Positions 24,011-33,089 of a stretch of DNA of 54,570 nt are shown one piece after another. The DNA comes from a virus, in IMG/VR virus record IMGVR_UViG_3300035150_000119, positions 1 through 54,570 of that record. One strand, 5' to 3'. Each line of letters opens with the position of its first letter. The first letter of the stretch is position 1. The translations under genes and the position numbers were made by a program. The notes under the pieces are model-generated. The model ran no database searches. It had not been told where the DNA came from and saw only the letters and a program-made list of their open reading frames with translations.

Positions 24011-24534
24011 TCGCTAGCTCCTAGCCCTCGCTCTTCATCCTCACTGCATTGGAAGATTACAAATTCTTTCAAATTATCATCCCTCACAATTCTATTAATT
24101 CGATATAATCTGCCTCTATAAGCATCACTATTGCCGGATTGTAAAAAAACAAAATAATCAGATTTAATTGGATACATATCTGTAAGACTATCAAAACCAT
24201 TATCATATCCAATACTAAACTTTCTGCCCATACCTCCATTTTCAAGACTGTCGACTCCAGATTCATATCCGCTATCAAAAGTTCTTTGAAATTTTGATAT
24301 AACACTGGAGAATCTTACTCCAAATTCATCCGTACTCATAGGAGAATTGTAATTGTATTGCTCAATATTACCGCCTCTTATAAGCATAAGATAACTTCCA
24401 ATAGATTTTTTCCATGCATGTAACGAAACTAATTTTTTATACTGTCTGGAAAAACCACCAAATTCATTAGGTGTATCAATTGCACGCATAATATGAATTC
24501 TATGTTTTAATTTTCCCGCAATATAACTTCTCAT
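24007..24534 (-). CDS. Head-tail adaptor (head closure) with Gly-Tyr/Phe insertion
   Basis: 175 residues, longer than the roughly 110 usual for head-closure proteins. The family ends are present: GKLKHRIHI...NEFGGFSRQY at the N-terminus and GRLYRINRIVRDDNLKEFVIFQC at the C-terminus. Between about 65 and 125 is an insertion rich in D-S/N-G-Y/F units (TFDSGYESGVDS, SIGYDNGFDS). The same motif type occurs in two other virion proteins of this phage. Confidence 0.8.
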   Translation of the reverse strand: MRSYIAGKLKHRIHIMRAIDTPNEFGGFSRQYKKLVSLHAWKKSIGSYLMLIRGGNIEQYNYNSPMSTDEFGVRFSSVISKFQRTFDSGYESGVDSLENGGMGRKFSIGYDNGFDSLTDMYPIKSDYFVFLQSGNSDAYRGRLYRINRIVRDDNLKEFVIFQCSEDEERGLGASE

Positions 24535-25151
24535 ATCCTTGCTATCCTATAAGTTTTAAGTATTTTTTTTACCTCTGGTGGAGGCTCGTTTTTTAATGTT
24601 TCACTGTCAGTCATACTTCTATTCTCATAGATCATAGTAACCCATTGCATTATTGCAATTCGTATTTGTTTAGGAACGCTTGATGCATCATTTCCATATC
24701 CAGCCGTGAAGATTATTTCATACCCCCCGCTTTCTCTTTCACTATTCAAAGGCTTTTGAGAGTTTTTCTTAATTATTATTTTACCCGGAATACTTTCGGT
24801 TACAACATAATAATTATCAGAATCATATACAGTCTCATTACCATCCTCATCAATTGTTTTAATTGATTGTACTGAAATTAATGGAGGCATGGGTAATTCA
24901 ATTTCTTTATCATTCCATGCATCCATTATCATTTTATATTGTCTAGTAATAAGAGCTTTTTTTAGATACGCCTCAGTATCATTTACAACTCCGATTAGAA
25001 AAGATTCCAATATCGAATCCTCGTCATTCCCATCAATACGAGCGAATTCTTTAATTTCTTCAACTGTTACGGGATATGATTCAGGTTCAGTTATAATAAT
25101 CCAGTTTTTATTATCATTTTTGGAATCATTTTCTGTTATCATTAATATCAT
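24531..25151 (-). CDS. Head-tail connector, gp6-like
   Basis: 206 residues. The gp6/connector pattern is visible: YPVTVEEIKEFARIDGNDEDSILESFL at the N-terminus, then a central strand region and the C-terminal helix IRIAIMQWVTMIYENR. An ATG three codons later (25142) has better spacing from GGAT and may be the real start. Binds the portal ring. Confidence 0.88.
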   Translation of the reverse strand: MILMITENDSKNDNKNWIIITEPESYPVTVEEIKEFARIDGNDEDSILESFLIGVVNDTEAYLKKALITRQYKMIMDAWNDKEIELPMPPLISVQSIKTIDEDGNETVYDSDNYYVVTESIPGKIIIKKNSQKPLNSERESGGYEIIFTAGYGNDASSVPKQIRIAIMQWVTMIYENRSMTDSETLKNEPPPEVKKILKTYRIARI

Positions 25152-25395
25152 CCTTAGACTTATTATTAGTCGATTTATCTAACGCTTTATTCATAGGCGA
25201 ATTCAAAATATTTTTTTCTTCTTTTTTAGGCTTTATCTTTCGCTTATCAATTTCAACAAAATCTTTAATAACATTTAATTTTTTAAATGCTTGATATAAT
25301 TTATCAGGGATATTGTATACTTCATCCTTATAATAAGTTTCTATTGTATACCCGTTCGGACTTCCCTGTATAGTTTTAAGCATTTTAACCTTCAT
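25126..25395 (-). CDS. Small hypothetical head-module protein
   Basis: 89 residues from the ATG at 25395 (AGGAGGAAATTT upstream). N-terminal half has short strands (YTIETYYKDEVYNIPDKLYQAF), resembling small phage proteins next to connectors; the C-terminal half is Lys/Asn-rich and disordered. Overlaps the connector gene start. Confidence 0.7.
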   Translation of the reverse strand: MKVKMLKTIQGSPNGYTIETYYKDEVYNIPDKLYQAFKKLNVIKDFVEIDKRKIKPKKEEKNILNSPMNKALDKSTNNKSKDDINDNRK

Positions 25396-25405
25396 AAATT
25401 TCCTC

Positions 25406-25912
25406 CTATGATTCTGCATATCCTTCTCTTGTCTCAATTACACACCATTCATCATCCTCAAAACAGCGTAATCTTACCATAGCTTGACTATTACTGGAAT
25501 TTCTCATGTAAAAACCAGAAATATTCGCACCATGCGGACTCATTATTGAACAACCAGATCCAGATATCCATATTTTACCACTTTGTCCCGTCGCACTCCC
25601 GGGTCGCATTATAAGAAATACTTCCATTCCTGCAACACATGAAGTAACCCAGAATGATATATTTGTCCAATTAGACGTTGTCGAAAAAATTACAACGCCT
25701 ATACCTGACGTTAAATTTTTTTCCGTCAAAGATTGAGTATTAGCCATAGAAGGACGTAATAGTTGCATTGTTGTATACAAGGCGTTCCTTAATTGATTAC
25801 CGGTAACATCAGCTCCATCAACATTGAAATAACCGTCATCATCAATGAATATTCTTTCCGCACCTTGTTCAATTCCGACTTTTGTCATATATTTTCCATC
25901 TCTACCAGCCAT
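25406..25912 (-). CDS. Virion structural protein, unknown
   Basis: 168 residues, beta-rich, with Gly/Ser-rich strands (GQSGKIWISGSGCSIMSPHGANISGFYM) and low charge. Starts MAGRDGKYMTK behind AGGAGG. Located between the decoration-like gene and the connectors, so it could be a head decoration or fibre-like protein. No family recognised. Confidence 0.7.
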   Translation of the reverse strand: MAGRDGKYMTKVGIEQGAERIFIDDDGYFNVDGADVTGNQLRNALYTTMQLLRPSMANTQSLTEKNLTSGIGVVIFSTTSNWTNISFWVTSCVAGMEVFLIMRPGSATGQSGKIWISGSGCSIMSPHGANISGFYMRNSSNSQAMVRLRCFEDDEWCVIETREGYAES

Positions 25913-25933
25913 TTTTTTCCTCCTTTTATATTT

Positions 25934-25961
25934 CGGACAGTAGAAATATATCTACGGTCCG
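25934..25961 (-). terminator. Intergenic hairpin in the head operon
   Basis: CGGAC-a-GTAGA pairs with TCTAC-g-GTCCG over ten base pairs with one mismatch, loop AATATA. It lies between two head genes without a strong following T-run, so it could be partial termination or an RNA-processing signal that adjusts relative expression after the capsid genes. Confidence 0.5.
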
Positions 25962-25972
25962 ATTTAAAATTA

Positions 25973-26482
25973 TTATGTATTAACCGGTTCATTTACAGGC
26001 CAATTAGCTGGTTCACCTAATACTGCTATTGCAGCCAACCACATTGCAGAAGCCGCACCAACGTTACTGATATTTAGTCTCAAATATCTATGTTTATTAT
26101 CTTTCTTGTATCCTACAATGTAAGTAGCACTATTACCACTTGCAGCAATATCACTAGCACTTGCTATACTCAAAAATTCTCCAGTACTGGCAGCTGAATC
26201 ATATCCACCAACAACACTATGAATTATCTGTGATAATGGCACGAGACTCCATGCTGATACACCCGCAGCGCTTGCTAATCCATGCATCAACTGAAATACT
26301 ACATAATCACCAGCGCCATTACCTAGCGATGCGTAAGATTTTATCATTATTGCTAATGTTACTGTATCGTATCCACGCATATCAATAGTTTGACCGCCGG
26401 CACTGCCAGCTGCATCAGTTGTTACATCTGGCGCCCATGCATGATAATACGCAAAATTTGAATAATTTTCTCTGTTTCCCAT
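25973..26482 (-). CDS. Probable capsid-associated (decoration-like) protein
   Basis: 169 residues, rich in Ala, Ser and Gly (DAAGSAGGQTIDMRGYDTVTLAIMI; SIASASDIAASGNSATYIVGYK), beta-strand pattern. It is the gene directly downstream of the major capsid gene, where decoration proteins usually lie. Family not recognised; call by position and composition. Confidence 0.65.
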   Translation of the reverse strand: MGNRENYSNFAYYHAWAPDVTTDAAGSAGGQTIDMRGYDTVTLAIMIKSYASLGNGAGDYVVFQLMHGLASAAGVSAWSLVPLSQIIHSVVGGYDSAASTGEFLSIASASDIAASGNSATYIVGYKKDNKHRYLRLNISNVGAASAMWLAAIAVLGEPANWPVNEPVNT

Positions 26483-26493
26483 TTTTTACCTCC

Positions 26494-27873
26494 TTATGCA
26501 CTTATAGTCATTAATTTGATAGCGTCATAATCAATTACATCACCACCAACTCTTTTTCTTGTATAGAATTCTACGAATGGTTTGACTGTATATGGGTCTC
26601 TCTGGATAGTAATACCTAACCTATCGACTATCATATAAGCTCGTTTGAAATCTGCCAAAGCTACTGCTAATGCAGAAGCTGCAACAGTAGGCATCGATGT
26701 ACTCATCCTTACAGGTAACCCTAGAATCAAACTTGATGGATCACTAGCAATCATACTTGGTTTCCATATATAATCACCCATACCATTCTTAAGAAGCATT
26801 GCATCTCTTAATGTTAATCTGTTCATTATCCATGTGCCTGAATTTAAGAATTCTTCTCTCAATGAATATTTTAGATTGACAAATCCATCAGCAGTTAATG
26901 CAGCAGCTGCACCTGATGCTATTTGTTCAATTTGTCCCCAGCTGGTACCATTATCATAAGTCAAAAACCCACGAGGTTTATTAATCCCATCTCCTGAAAC
27001 AAATGCAGCACCTTCAAATCTGCCCATTCGTTCAGCAACCTTGTTGGCAAGCCAACTTTCAATATTAATCGCTGAATCTTCGAGTAATTGCTGTGTTGCA
27101 TGAGGTTTTGCATACATGGTGTTAACAGGGATCCTTTTTCTTCCGAAATCAGGTGTACCCGTCTGCGCACCGGTTTCAGTTTCACCTTCCCAGCCCACAG
27201 TCGCTTGGTCTCTATCGACAAGCCATTCGACAGCGTCAGTACTAATAGACATTGTCTGAGCTAGTTGACGTATAGGATCACTCTCATACATTCTAGTTAA
27301 TATTTGAGTTGCCATGAATGGAGTTACCGTATATCCCCCATGTGGATCAACACCAACGCTTAGTGTTTTGTATTCTTCCGGAGTTACCAGTTTTTCGTCC
27401 ATTCTTAAGAAGTTTTCATAAGCTTTTTTATAAGATTTAAATTCTTCTATGTTCGGTTTAAAATCTTTAATTTCTTTGTAATTGATTCCTCCATCGCCCT
27501 TGACTGCCTTACAGCTAATATGATGTTCTAATGCTTCCTTGAATTCTTTCTCATTAGCTTCTGTTACAATTCCTCCCGGTCTTTTCATTGCCAATTCAAT
27601 GTTTTCAATTCTTTTTATATTTTTTTCTTGATTTTCCTTGAATTTCTTCTCTATCTCTTCTTGTAATGCTGTAACAACTGTTTTTAGCTTTTCAATTTTT
27701 GTTTTATCTTGTTTTTCAACTTCAAAACTATCAGTAAGATTCTTATAGTTTTTTTTCATTTCATCAATTTGATTCTTAATGCCAGTAATGTCATTGCCAA
27801 ATTGTTTTAGTTCTTTTATTGCCTCTTCTGCAACCTGACTTTCAGGCATTACATTCTCAATAGTATCACTCAT
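26494..27873 (-). CDS. Major capsid protein, HK97 fold
   Basis: 459 residues. N-terminal coiled-coil delta/scaffold domain (about 1-150), then a typical HK97 start (VGVDPHGGYTVTPFMATQIL), GWEGETETG and the C-terminal FVEFYTRKRVGGDVID. The delta domain is removed by the protease encoded next to it. Very likely the most abundant virion protein. Confidence 0.95.
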   Translation of the reverse strand: MSDTIENVMPESQVAEEAIKELKQFGNDITGIKNQIDEMKKNYKNLTDSFEVEKQDKTKIEKLKTVVTALQEEIEKKFKENQEKNIKRIENIELAMKRPGGIVTEANEKEFKEALEHHISCKAVKGDGGINYKEIKDFKPNIEEFKSYKKAYENFLRMDEKLVTPEEYKTLSVGVDPHGGYTVTPFMATQILTRMYESDPIRQLAQTMSISTDAVEWLVDRDQATVGWEGETETGAQTGTPDFGRKRIPVNTMYAKPHATQQLLEDSAINIESWLANKVAERMGRFEGAAFVSGDGINKPRGFLTYDNGTSWGQIEQIASGAAAALTADGFVNLKYSLREEFLNSGTWIMNRLTLRDAMLLKNGMGDYIWKPSMIASDPSSLILGLPVRMSTSMPTVAASALAVALADFKRAYMIVDRLGITIQRDPYTVKPFVEFYTRKRVGGDVIDYDAIKLMTISA

Positions 27874-27877
27874 TTTT

Positions 27878-28570
27878 TTATCCTCCTATTTTTTTCCTTA
27901 TATCTCTCACAAGATGTAACATCTCATAAGTATATTTATTCCAATTCTTCTCCAATGTAGGCTTACATATACTTGCTATATATTTCGCAGCATTATGACT
28001 CAAATTCCCTTCATCTCGAAGAGCATTCTCAAAATCTCGAATATTCTTAGCATTCTTAATCGCATCCTTCACGGATACTATTGTAGCTCGCCTATTTGCC
28101 GGAAAAGTAGCTGGACTAATTTCCCATAATTCCAATCTTTTTAAATATCTTTTACTTTTTTCTTCTGTTTTAACAATCTCATAACTATCTTCATATATAT
28201 TATTATTTTCATCTCTTAGAAAATCCCATCCTATACTCAACCCATTTAATGCGCCCATTTTCATCAAAATATAAGCTTCTTTCCCTTGCTGAACTTCTAA
28301 CGCTAATTGTCCAACAATCCTAAGCCCTTTTCTATTTTCCTCGATTTCTTCATATACTCCAATGGGCTTGTCGCTTCTATGCTGCCATAACATGCAGACA
28401 CCATTACCATTACGGCCACCTTTTTTTAATGTCTCTTTGAATGCTCCGCTGACTACTATATCACCATAATCATCGGGATCACCACCAAAAGTGCTGCCGT
28501 ATCCCTGAAAAATTCCTTTTTCTGAAATATCCTCTTTAATAAATGCACAATCAAAATATTTTTTTTCCAT
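27878..28570 (-). CDS. HK97 family prohead protease (peptidase U35)
   Basis: 230 residues. N-terminal GIFQGYGSTFG...DDYGDIVVSGAF, catalytic His64 in LWQHR and Ser112 in NGLSIGW, followed by LKRLELWEISPATFPANRRA. It cleaves the capsid delta domain during head maturation. Sits immediately upstream of the capsid gene with a five-base gap. Confidence 0.95.
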   Translation of the reverse strand: MEKKYFDCAFIKEDISEKGIFQGYGSTFGGDPDDYGDIVVSGAFKETLKKGGRNGNGVCMLWQHRSDKPIGVYEEIEENRKGLRIVGQLALEVQQGKEAYILMKMGALNGLSIGWDFLRDENNNIYEDSYEIVKTEEKSKRYLKRLELWEISPATFPANRRATIVSVKDAIKNAKNIRDFENALRDEGNLSHNAAKYIASICKPTLEKNWNKYTYEMLHLVRDIRKKIGG

Positions 28571-28584
28571 TTTTCCTCCTCAAT

Positions 28585-29391
28585 CTATTCAATCTCAGTT
28601 ACTTCGGTATTATATAATACCTGACATCGACATCTAATAATATTTGCTGCGGCAGATCCTTCACTACTAATATCGCCGGGATACATAAGAGCGCCACCTG
28701 TTTGAGTAAATTTTTCATGCATAGGTACTGTCTCTCCATTAGCAGCAACATGATTGAAAGGCGATCGTCTTACACGTTCATCCCCTACATTTATCCATTC
28801 CTTAGATTCCATCTTTACATTATTGCTTTCAATACTCTCAAAAGTACTCTTGTTGAAAGCCGTATGCACCTCAGTTGTAGCTATCATCATAGCTCTATTT
28901 TTATTAAGTTCTGTTTTTTTAACAATATCTTTTGCAATTTCATTATAACTCTTTGCATCTCTTATTCCTTTATCAATTATACCCCTTAATATTTTTTTAG
29001 TACTGCCATCAATTATCCTGCTCTTTGACAAAGCCTGTCCATTTATCCAAAGATTGTAATAATACCAAAAATTATGCTCACTATCCTTTTTATAATAATC
29101 ACTAATTTTTTTAGGCTTTATTTCCTGCAATCGCCTATTAACATTTTCAAAATTGTATGTACCTATTCTTTTATATTCAATTTTGAAAATATCAAGCATT
29201 TTTTGAGAATGCTTATTAACAATTACGGGTACGATATTTAGTGGATCACCATGTTCAATCATTATTGAAACCTCTTTAAATATTTTGTTCAATTCAGCTC
29301 TTATCTTTCTATACATTTTCAGCTCGTAATATTTCATTGCTATTAGCATTTGCTGAACAAACAATTTTTTATTTCTAGTTATATTTATCAT
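28585..29391 (-). CDS. Head morphogenesis protein (SPP1 gp7 / Mu gpF-like)
   Basis: 268 residues. N-terminal helical part, then IATTEVHTAFNKSTFESI and WINVGDERVRRSPFNHVAANGE with IIRCRCQVLY at the end: the phage Mu F / SPP1 gp7 minor-head pattern with conserved His and paired Cys. It enters the head during assembly or ejection. Follows the portal gene. Confidence 0.9.
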   Translation of the reverse strand: MINITRNKKLFVQQMLIAMKYYELKMYRKIRAELNKIFKEVSIMIEHGDPLNIVPVIVNKHSQKMLDIFKIEYKRIGTYNFENVNRRLQEIKPKKISDYYKKDSEHNFWYYYNLWINGQALSKSRIIDGSTKKILRGIIDKGIRDAKSYNEIAKDIVKKTELNKNRAMMIATTEVHTAFNKSTFESIESNNVKMESKEWINVGDERVRRSPFNHVAANGETVPMHEKFTQTGGALMYPGDISSEGSAAANIIRCRCQVLYNTEVTEIE

Positions 29392-29678
29392 TCAAAAAGT
29401 ATATGCTCCTTTGTATTACAATATTTTTTAGCTGCATCTTTTGACCAATCTTTTTTCGGCATCCTTATAGCCTGTATCTCAACCTTATTTCCCTTAATCC
29501 CCCAAATAAAATCTAATCTTTTCCCATTGTGCGTCCCCGCATTATTCTCACGTCGAAATCTATCATACTTAGAGGGATCACGAAGCCTGCAACTATATTC
29601 ATTCGCAAACGGTTTACTTTCAGGATATGTCATTTCGATAATCTCGCATCCTTTCTTATTACAATAGAATTCATTCAT
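29388..29678 (-). CDS. Small conserved head-module phage protein
   Basis: 96 residues from the ATG at 29678 (GGAGAG upstream). YPESKPFANEYSCRLRDPSKYDRFRREN is a motif recurring in phage and prophage proteins near portal genes; the C-terminal part resembles AIRMPKKDWS-x-x-A-x-x-YC. Function not known; possible protease or maturation accessory. Confidence 0.7.
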   Translation of the reverse strand: MNEFYCNKKGCEIIEMTYPESKPFANEYSCRLRDPSKYDRFRRENNAGTHNGKRLDFIWGIKGNKVEIQAIRMPKKDWSKDAAKKYCNTKEHILFE

Positions 29679-32199
29679 ATCTCTCTCCAACAATTATTCT
29701 TGCCATATCATCAGAATAACCCTCATCAACTAATTTTTGTATTTCTTTATCTTCCTCATCTTGTTGCTCTTCGCCATCAAGCATTGAGTCTAATTCTTCA
29801 TTATCAGCTAGTAATTGATCTAATGTAGTTGATCCCATGTTAACTAATATTACATTTCCCATACCGTTAGGTAATTTCTCTTTTCCAACCATTTCCCTTT
29901 TTTCATCAATTGTCAGAAAATCTGCATTTTCAACTCTTTTCCACATCAATTCTTTTTTGTATTCTAGCGCAGGTATTTTACTCAAATCATAATCAATGAA
30001 TATCTCGTCGGTTTCAAAAATCCAATTGTTTATTTCACCTTTAAATAGATTTAAATAATATATTATCGTTTCTTCCCAAAAACCTGCACGGGCTTCTTTC
30101 ATGTTAGAATTATGAACAATAATTCCTTCTGCTATAAAATTATGATTATTTTCAACTTCAATATCATATACATCTGTTTCATCTAATTCTTCGATGCAGT
30201 TTATTGTTGAAAATTCCATATATTCAATATCTATTAAGTTTTTTATTTTATCAATTGAATTTTTTCCGCCTGTACTCAATAAATATTCTTTTTTTTGTTT
30301 TTTTAAATTTTTATTAATTTTTTCTATATAAGAAAAAGTATGACTTTTTATTTCATTAACATCTTTTGCGCTAGTAACTAAAAAAGTATAAGATGTTGCA
30401 TTTATTTTTTTGCCATTCGGCAATAATGAAATATATTCTTGTTTCCTTATATTGTTAACTTGTAATCCTAATTGTAAGCATAAATATCTTATATCTTTTA
30501 TCAATTCTAAATTACATAATACAAATTGACATCGTCCTTGATGATTAATGCTCCCATCAGAATCAATAATACCTCTTAAAAATGCTAATTTTTTATTTTT
30601 TGGCAATTTAAAAATCCAATCCGGAATTCTTTTTTCATGTGCTGTCCCATATAACCCTAATTCATTTATTCTTTTACAATAATTAGTAGAACCATAACTA
30701 ATTGCTCTATTTCGCCTTATCCCAGTAATTCCGATTATTTCATCTGCAATATTTTTATAATATTCTTCATATTCACAACCTTCTTGTATTGCTAAATAAA
30801 TTACTCCGCCTCTTTTATATCCTTTGTTATCTGATATATATACCGGATCACTTTTATATCCATCGCCTAAATAATAACCTAATAATTCCATTTCTTTCTC
30901 AGTTATATCTTTATCTTCTATATCATAAGGAATTTTTTTACACTGAGTTACAATATCACCAATTTTTAAATCTTTTACTTGTATATATTCTAAATAATAT
31001 TCTTTTTCTTTTGACATTCTATTATTAAACATTGGAGCATTGACAAGTCTTTCTTTTCTTATCAAAATTGGATGATTCTCAGTTGCTTCAATTGTTTTAT
31101 TTCTAGTTTTTATTTTATATATTTTTTTAGTTCCAACTTTCCCTTGCCATTTAATTTTATTCTTTATTAACTTGCCCTTTTTATTTAACGAATAAACATT
31201 ATCACCTTTGTTTAAATCACCAATATATTTATATCCATCAGGTGTTGAAATCCTAGTTTTATATGGCAAACAATACGTGTTATCTCCAGGAATTCCCAAT
31301 AACATTGGAGGCACGCCGTACCCATTACATATTTTTCTACTTAACTCTCTATTTGATTCAATCCAGTCCATTTCTTTCGGAGTCCAACTATATGGCTTCA
31401 TGTCGCCGGTTGATTCTCCCTCAATTACAATAGTTTTACCTGCATTTTTACTGCCTCGATATTTATCATTCAATTGCTTCTCGAGTCTATCCCATTGTGC
31501 ATCTGTTAGAAATCCATGCACAAATACAGCCATACCGGGTCTGCCTTCATTTTCAAACACTTTCTTTTGCCATTCTGTCGCTTCATTGCTACTATCAATC
31601 TCCCGGGAAATCGGTTCTGTAATACTCAACCCATAAAAATCATCTAACGGATGAAATGATTTTATTTGCAAGATATCTGATTTTTTGGTTATTGGGTCGA
31701 CAGGAAAATTTAATTTTTGATCATACACATATTCAGCGATTACACCGGTATCTTTATTTGTTTTAATCGTAATCTTATCAGGTCTTAGCGCATATAATTC
31801 TCGAATCTCGCCATTAGCAACTGTAACACGTTCAATATAGGCATTGCCGGTTATCAGAAAAAAACTAATCAATCGCTGCATTAAAAAGGTAAAGCTTGTA
31901 TCCGGATTTGCTCTTTTTAGGATATTCACAATTGGATGGTCGGTAATTTGTATTCGTTCAGTATCAGATTTCTTATAAAGGCCCCAATCAACGCTTGCCA
32001 AACTCGAAGCTATATAAAAAATACATCTAAAAGAGATAACATTCTTCATGTAGCTTTCTTTTGAAAAATTCATATAATCACGGTCAGGCCAGTGTGCTGT
32101 GCCATATTTTGAATCTATTACAAGAGTTTTACTCACCTTAGTTTGATGATTTTTTTTGGTTTCTTTTTTATTTTTACTAAACAATCCTAAAAATTTCAT
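29671..32199 (-). CDS. Portal protein interrupted by an intein
   Basis: 842 residues before splicing. The exteins form a HK97-type portal of 454 residues: residues 1-309 (FRCIFYIASSLASVDWGLYK, ITGNAYIERV, VPPMLLGIPGDNTY) and 698-842 (SNMKEARAGFWEETI..., acidic tail). The intein splits the conserved GIPGDNTY-SN motif. The portal is the DNA entry channel and terminase docking ring. The acidic C-terminal tail (DGEEQQDEED) is typical. Confidence 0.93.
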   Translation of the reverse strand: MKFLGLFSKNKKETKKNHQTKVSKTLVIDSKYGTAHWPDRDYMNFSKESYMKNVISFRCIFYIASSLASVDWGLYKKSDTERIQITDHPIVNILKRANPDTSFTFLMQRLISFFLITGNAYIERVTVANGEIRELYALRPDKITIKTNKDTGVIAEYVYDQKLNFPVDPITKKSDILQIKSFHPLDDFYGLSITEPISREIDSSNEATEWQKKVFENEGRPGMAVFVHGFLTDAQWDRLEKQLNDKYRGSKNAGKTIVIEGESTGDMKPYSWTPKEMDWIESNRELSRKICNGYGVPPMLLGIPGDNTYCLPYKTRISTPDGYKYIGDLNKGDNVYSLNKKGKLIKNKIKWQGKVGTKKIYKIKTRNKTIEATENHPILIRKERLVNAPMFNNRMSKEKEYYLEYIQVKDLKIGDIVTQCKKIPYDIEDKDITEKEMELLGYYLGDGYKSDPVYISDNKGYKRGGVIYLAIQEGCEYEEYYKNIADEIIGITGIRRNRAISYGSTNYCKRINELGLYGTAHEKRIPDWIFKLPKNKKLAFLRGIIDSDGSINHQGRCQFVLCNLELIKDIRYLCLQLGLQVNNIRKQEYISLLPNGKKINATSYTFLVTSAKDVNEIKSHTFSYIEKINKNLKKQKKEYLLSTGGKNSIDKIKNLIDIEYMEFSTINCIEELDETDVYDIEVENNHNFIAEGIIVHNSNMKEARAGFWEETIIYYLNLFKGEINNWIFETDEIFIDYDLSKIPALEYKKELMWKRVENADFLTIDEKREMVGKEKLPNGMGNVILVNMGSTTLDQLLADNEELDSMLDGEEQQDEEDKEIQKLVDEGYSDDMARIIVGERYE
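30109..31272 (-). mobile_element. Intein with LAGLIDADG homing endonuclease in the portal gene
   Basis: Portal residues 310-697 (388 aa). Begins with Cys310 (CLPYKTRISTPDGYKYIGDL), has the block B-like TIEATENHPIL, two LAGLIDADG-type motifs (LLGYYLGDGY and FLRGIIDSDGS), block F-like DVYDIEVENNHNFIAEGIIVHN and a C-extein Ser. All splice residues (Cys1, His-Asn, Ser+1) are intact, so splicing and homing look functional. Confidence 0.93.
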
Positions 32200-32202
32200 T
32201 TT

Positions 32203-32589
32203 CTATCCTCTTACTGCCCAACCAATCGCTTCAATTCCAACAATATTAGTAACACTTATTGTGCTTGTTGTAATTACTAATGTATCACCACTAAAAAATA
32301 CTAATGGATTATCGTATTGAATAATAACATCTTGTGCATTGCTAATTTGCTGGCTAAGTAATCTTTGATTTATGCTGCTATCCTGAATAGAACTAATTGC
32401 AGCAATTAATGTGCAATCTGAAATAAGAGCAGTACTAAGATGTAATCTTAATTCGGCCAATTTCCATAAAACTGAAAAATATAATTCAGTATTGATTCCT
32501 GAAATACTATTCAATGCGATACTTAATTCATAAAAATGAAATTGATCCCATCTCTTATATTGATAATAATCTCCGTTATTTATTGCCAT
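32203..32589 (-). CDS. Hypothetical head-module protein
   Basis: 128 residues from the ATG at 32589; a longer start at 32622 lies within the previous gene. Mixed helical with many Ile, Ser and Thr. Located between a membrane protein gene and the portal. No family recognised. Confidence 0.6.
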   Translation of the reverse strand: MAINNGDYYQYKRWDQFHFYELSIALNSISGINTELYFSVLWKLAELRLHLSTALISDCTLIAAISSIQDSSINQRLLSQQISNAQDVIIQYDNPLVFFSGDTLVITTSTISVTNIVGIEAIGWAVRG

Positions 32590-32938
32590 ACACAACCCCC
32601 ATGCTGTAACAAAAAAATCCAACTACAAATAATAATATAAATTCAGTTATACTAACTGCGGACATCGTTCCAAGTCCGAATTTAATTGCATTATAATTTT
32701 TTAAATGTTTCATTGTGATATCATATTTTTTTTGCAAAAATACATAATCGTTAAGCAAAAATAATAATTGCTTGTACCCCGTGAACGGGATAAAAAAGCC
32801 TTCGACACCGTCATGAGTTATTTTTTGCATTTGAAATGATAAAATATAATTATTCAATATATCATCATGCTCTATCTCATTTGAGTGTGCCATCATTATT
32901 GATATTGTCATAATCAATATTATCAATAGCTTCTTCAT
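32576..32938 (-). CDS. Exported/membrane protein, lysis-cassette candidate
   Basis: 120 residues from the ATG at 32938 (AAGGAGG upstream). A signal-like N-terminus (MKKLLIILIMTISIMMAHS) and a second membrane helix at about 95-117. No lipobox Cys. Its start region overlaps the adjacent coiled-coil membrane gene by 62 bases, a spanin-like overlap, but the topology differs from a classic o-spanin. Uncertain. Confidence 0.6.
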   Translation of the reverse strand: MKKLLIILIMTISIMMAHSNEIEHDDILNNYILSFQMQKITHDGVEGFFIPFTGYKQLLFLLNDYVFLQKKYDITMKHLKNYNAIKFGLGTMSAVSITEFILLFVVGFFCYSMGVVYGNK

Positions 32939-33089
32939 TTTTTTTCCTCCTTTTTTCAAGGTTTTCTATTTTTTTATTAAAATTGTTATCCGATAATACA
33001 AGAAATGCCAGAATAGATATTACTATCCCAAATATAATATTTACTATTACACTAATTTTAATCAATATAGATTTTATTTTATCTTTCAT
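32877..33089 (-). CDS. Small membrane protein with charged coiled coil, i-spanin-like
   Basis: 70 residues: one N-terminal membrane helix (about 10-32, VIVNIIFGIVISILAFLVL) then a Lys/Glu-rich helix (KKIENLEKRRKKNEEA). This is the plan of an inner-membrane spanin. It overlaps the exported-protein gene by 62 bases and the holin-like gene by 11. Confidence 0.6.
   Translation of the reverse strand: MKDKIKSILIKISVIVNIIFGIVISILAFLVLSDNNFNKKIENLEKRRKKNEEAIDNIDYDNINNDGTLK

Noticed and set aside
26961-27221. Leftward alternative frame inside the capsid gene
   Set aside because: No ribosome-binding site and the HK97 frame is continuous through it.
31208-31636. Rightward 142-codon frame opposite the portal
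   Set aside because: Antisense across the intein boundary; no start signal and no recognisable motif.
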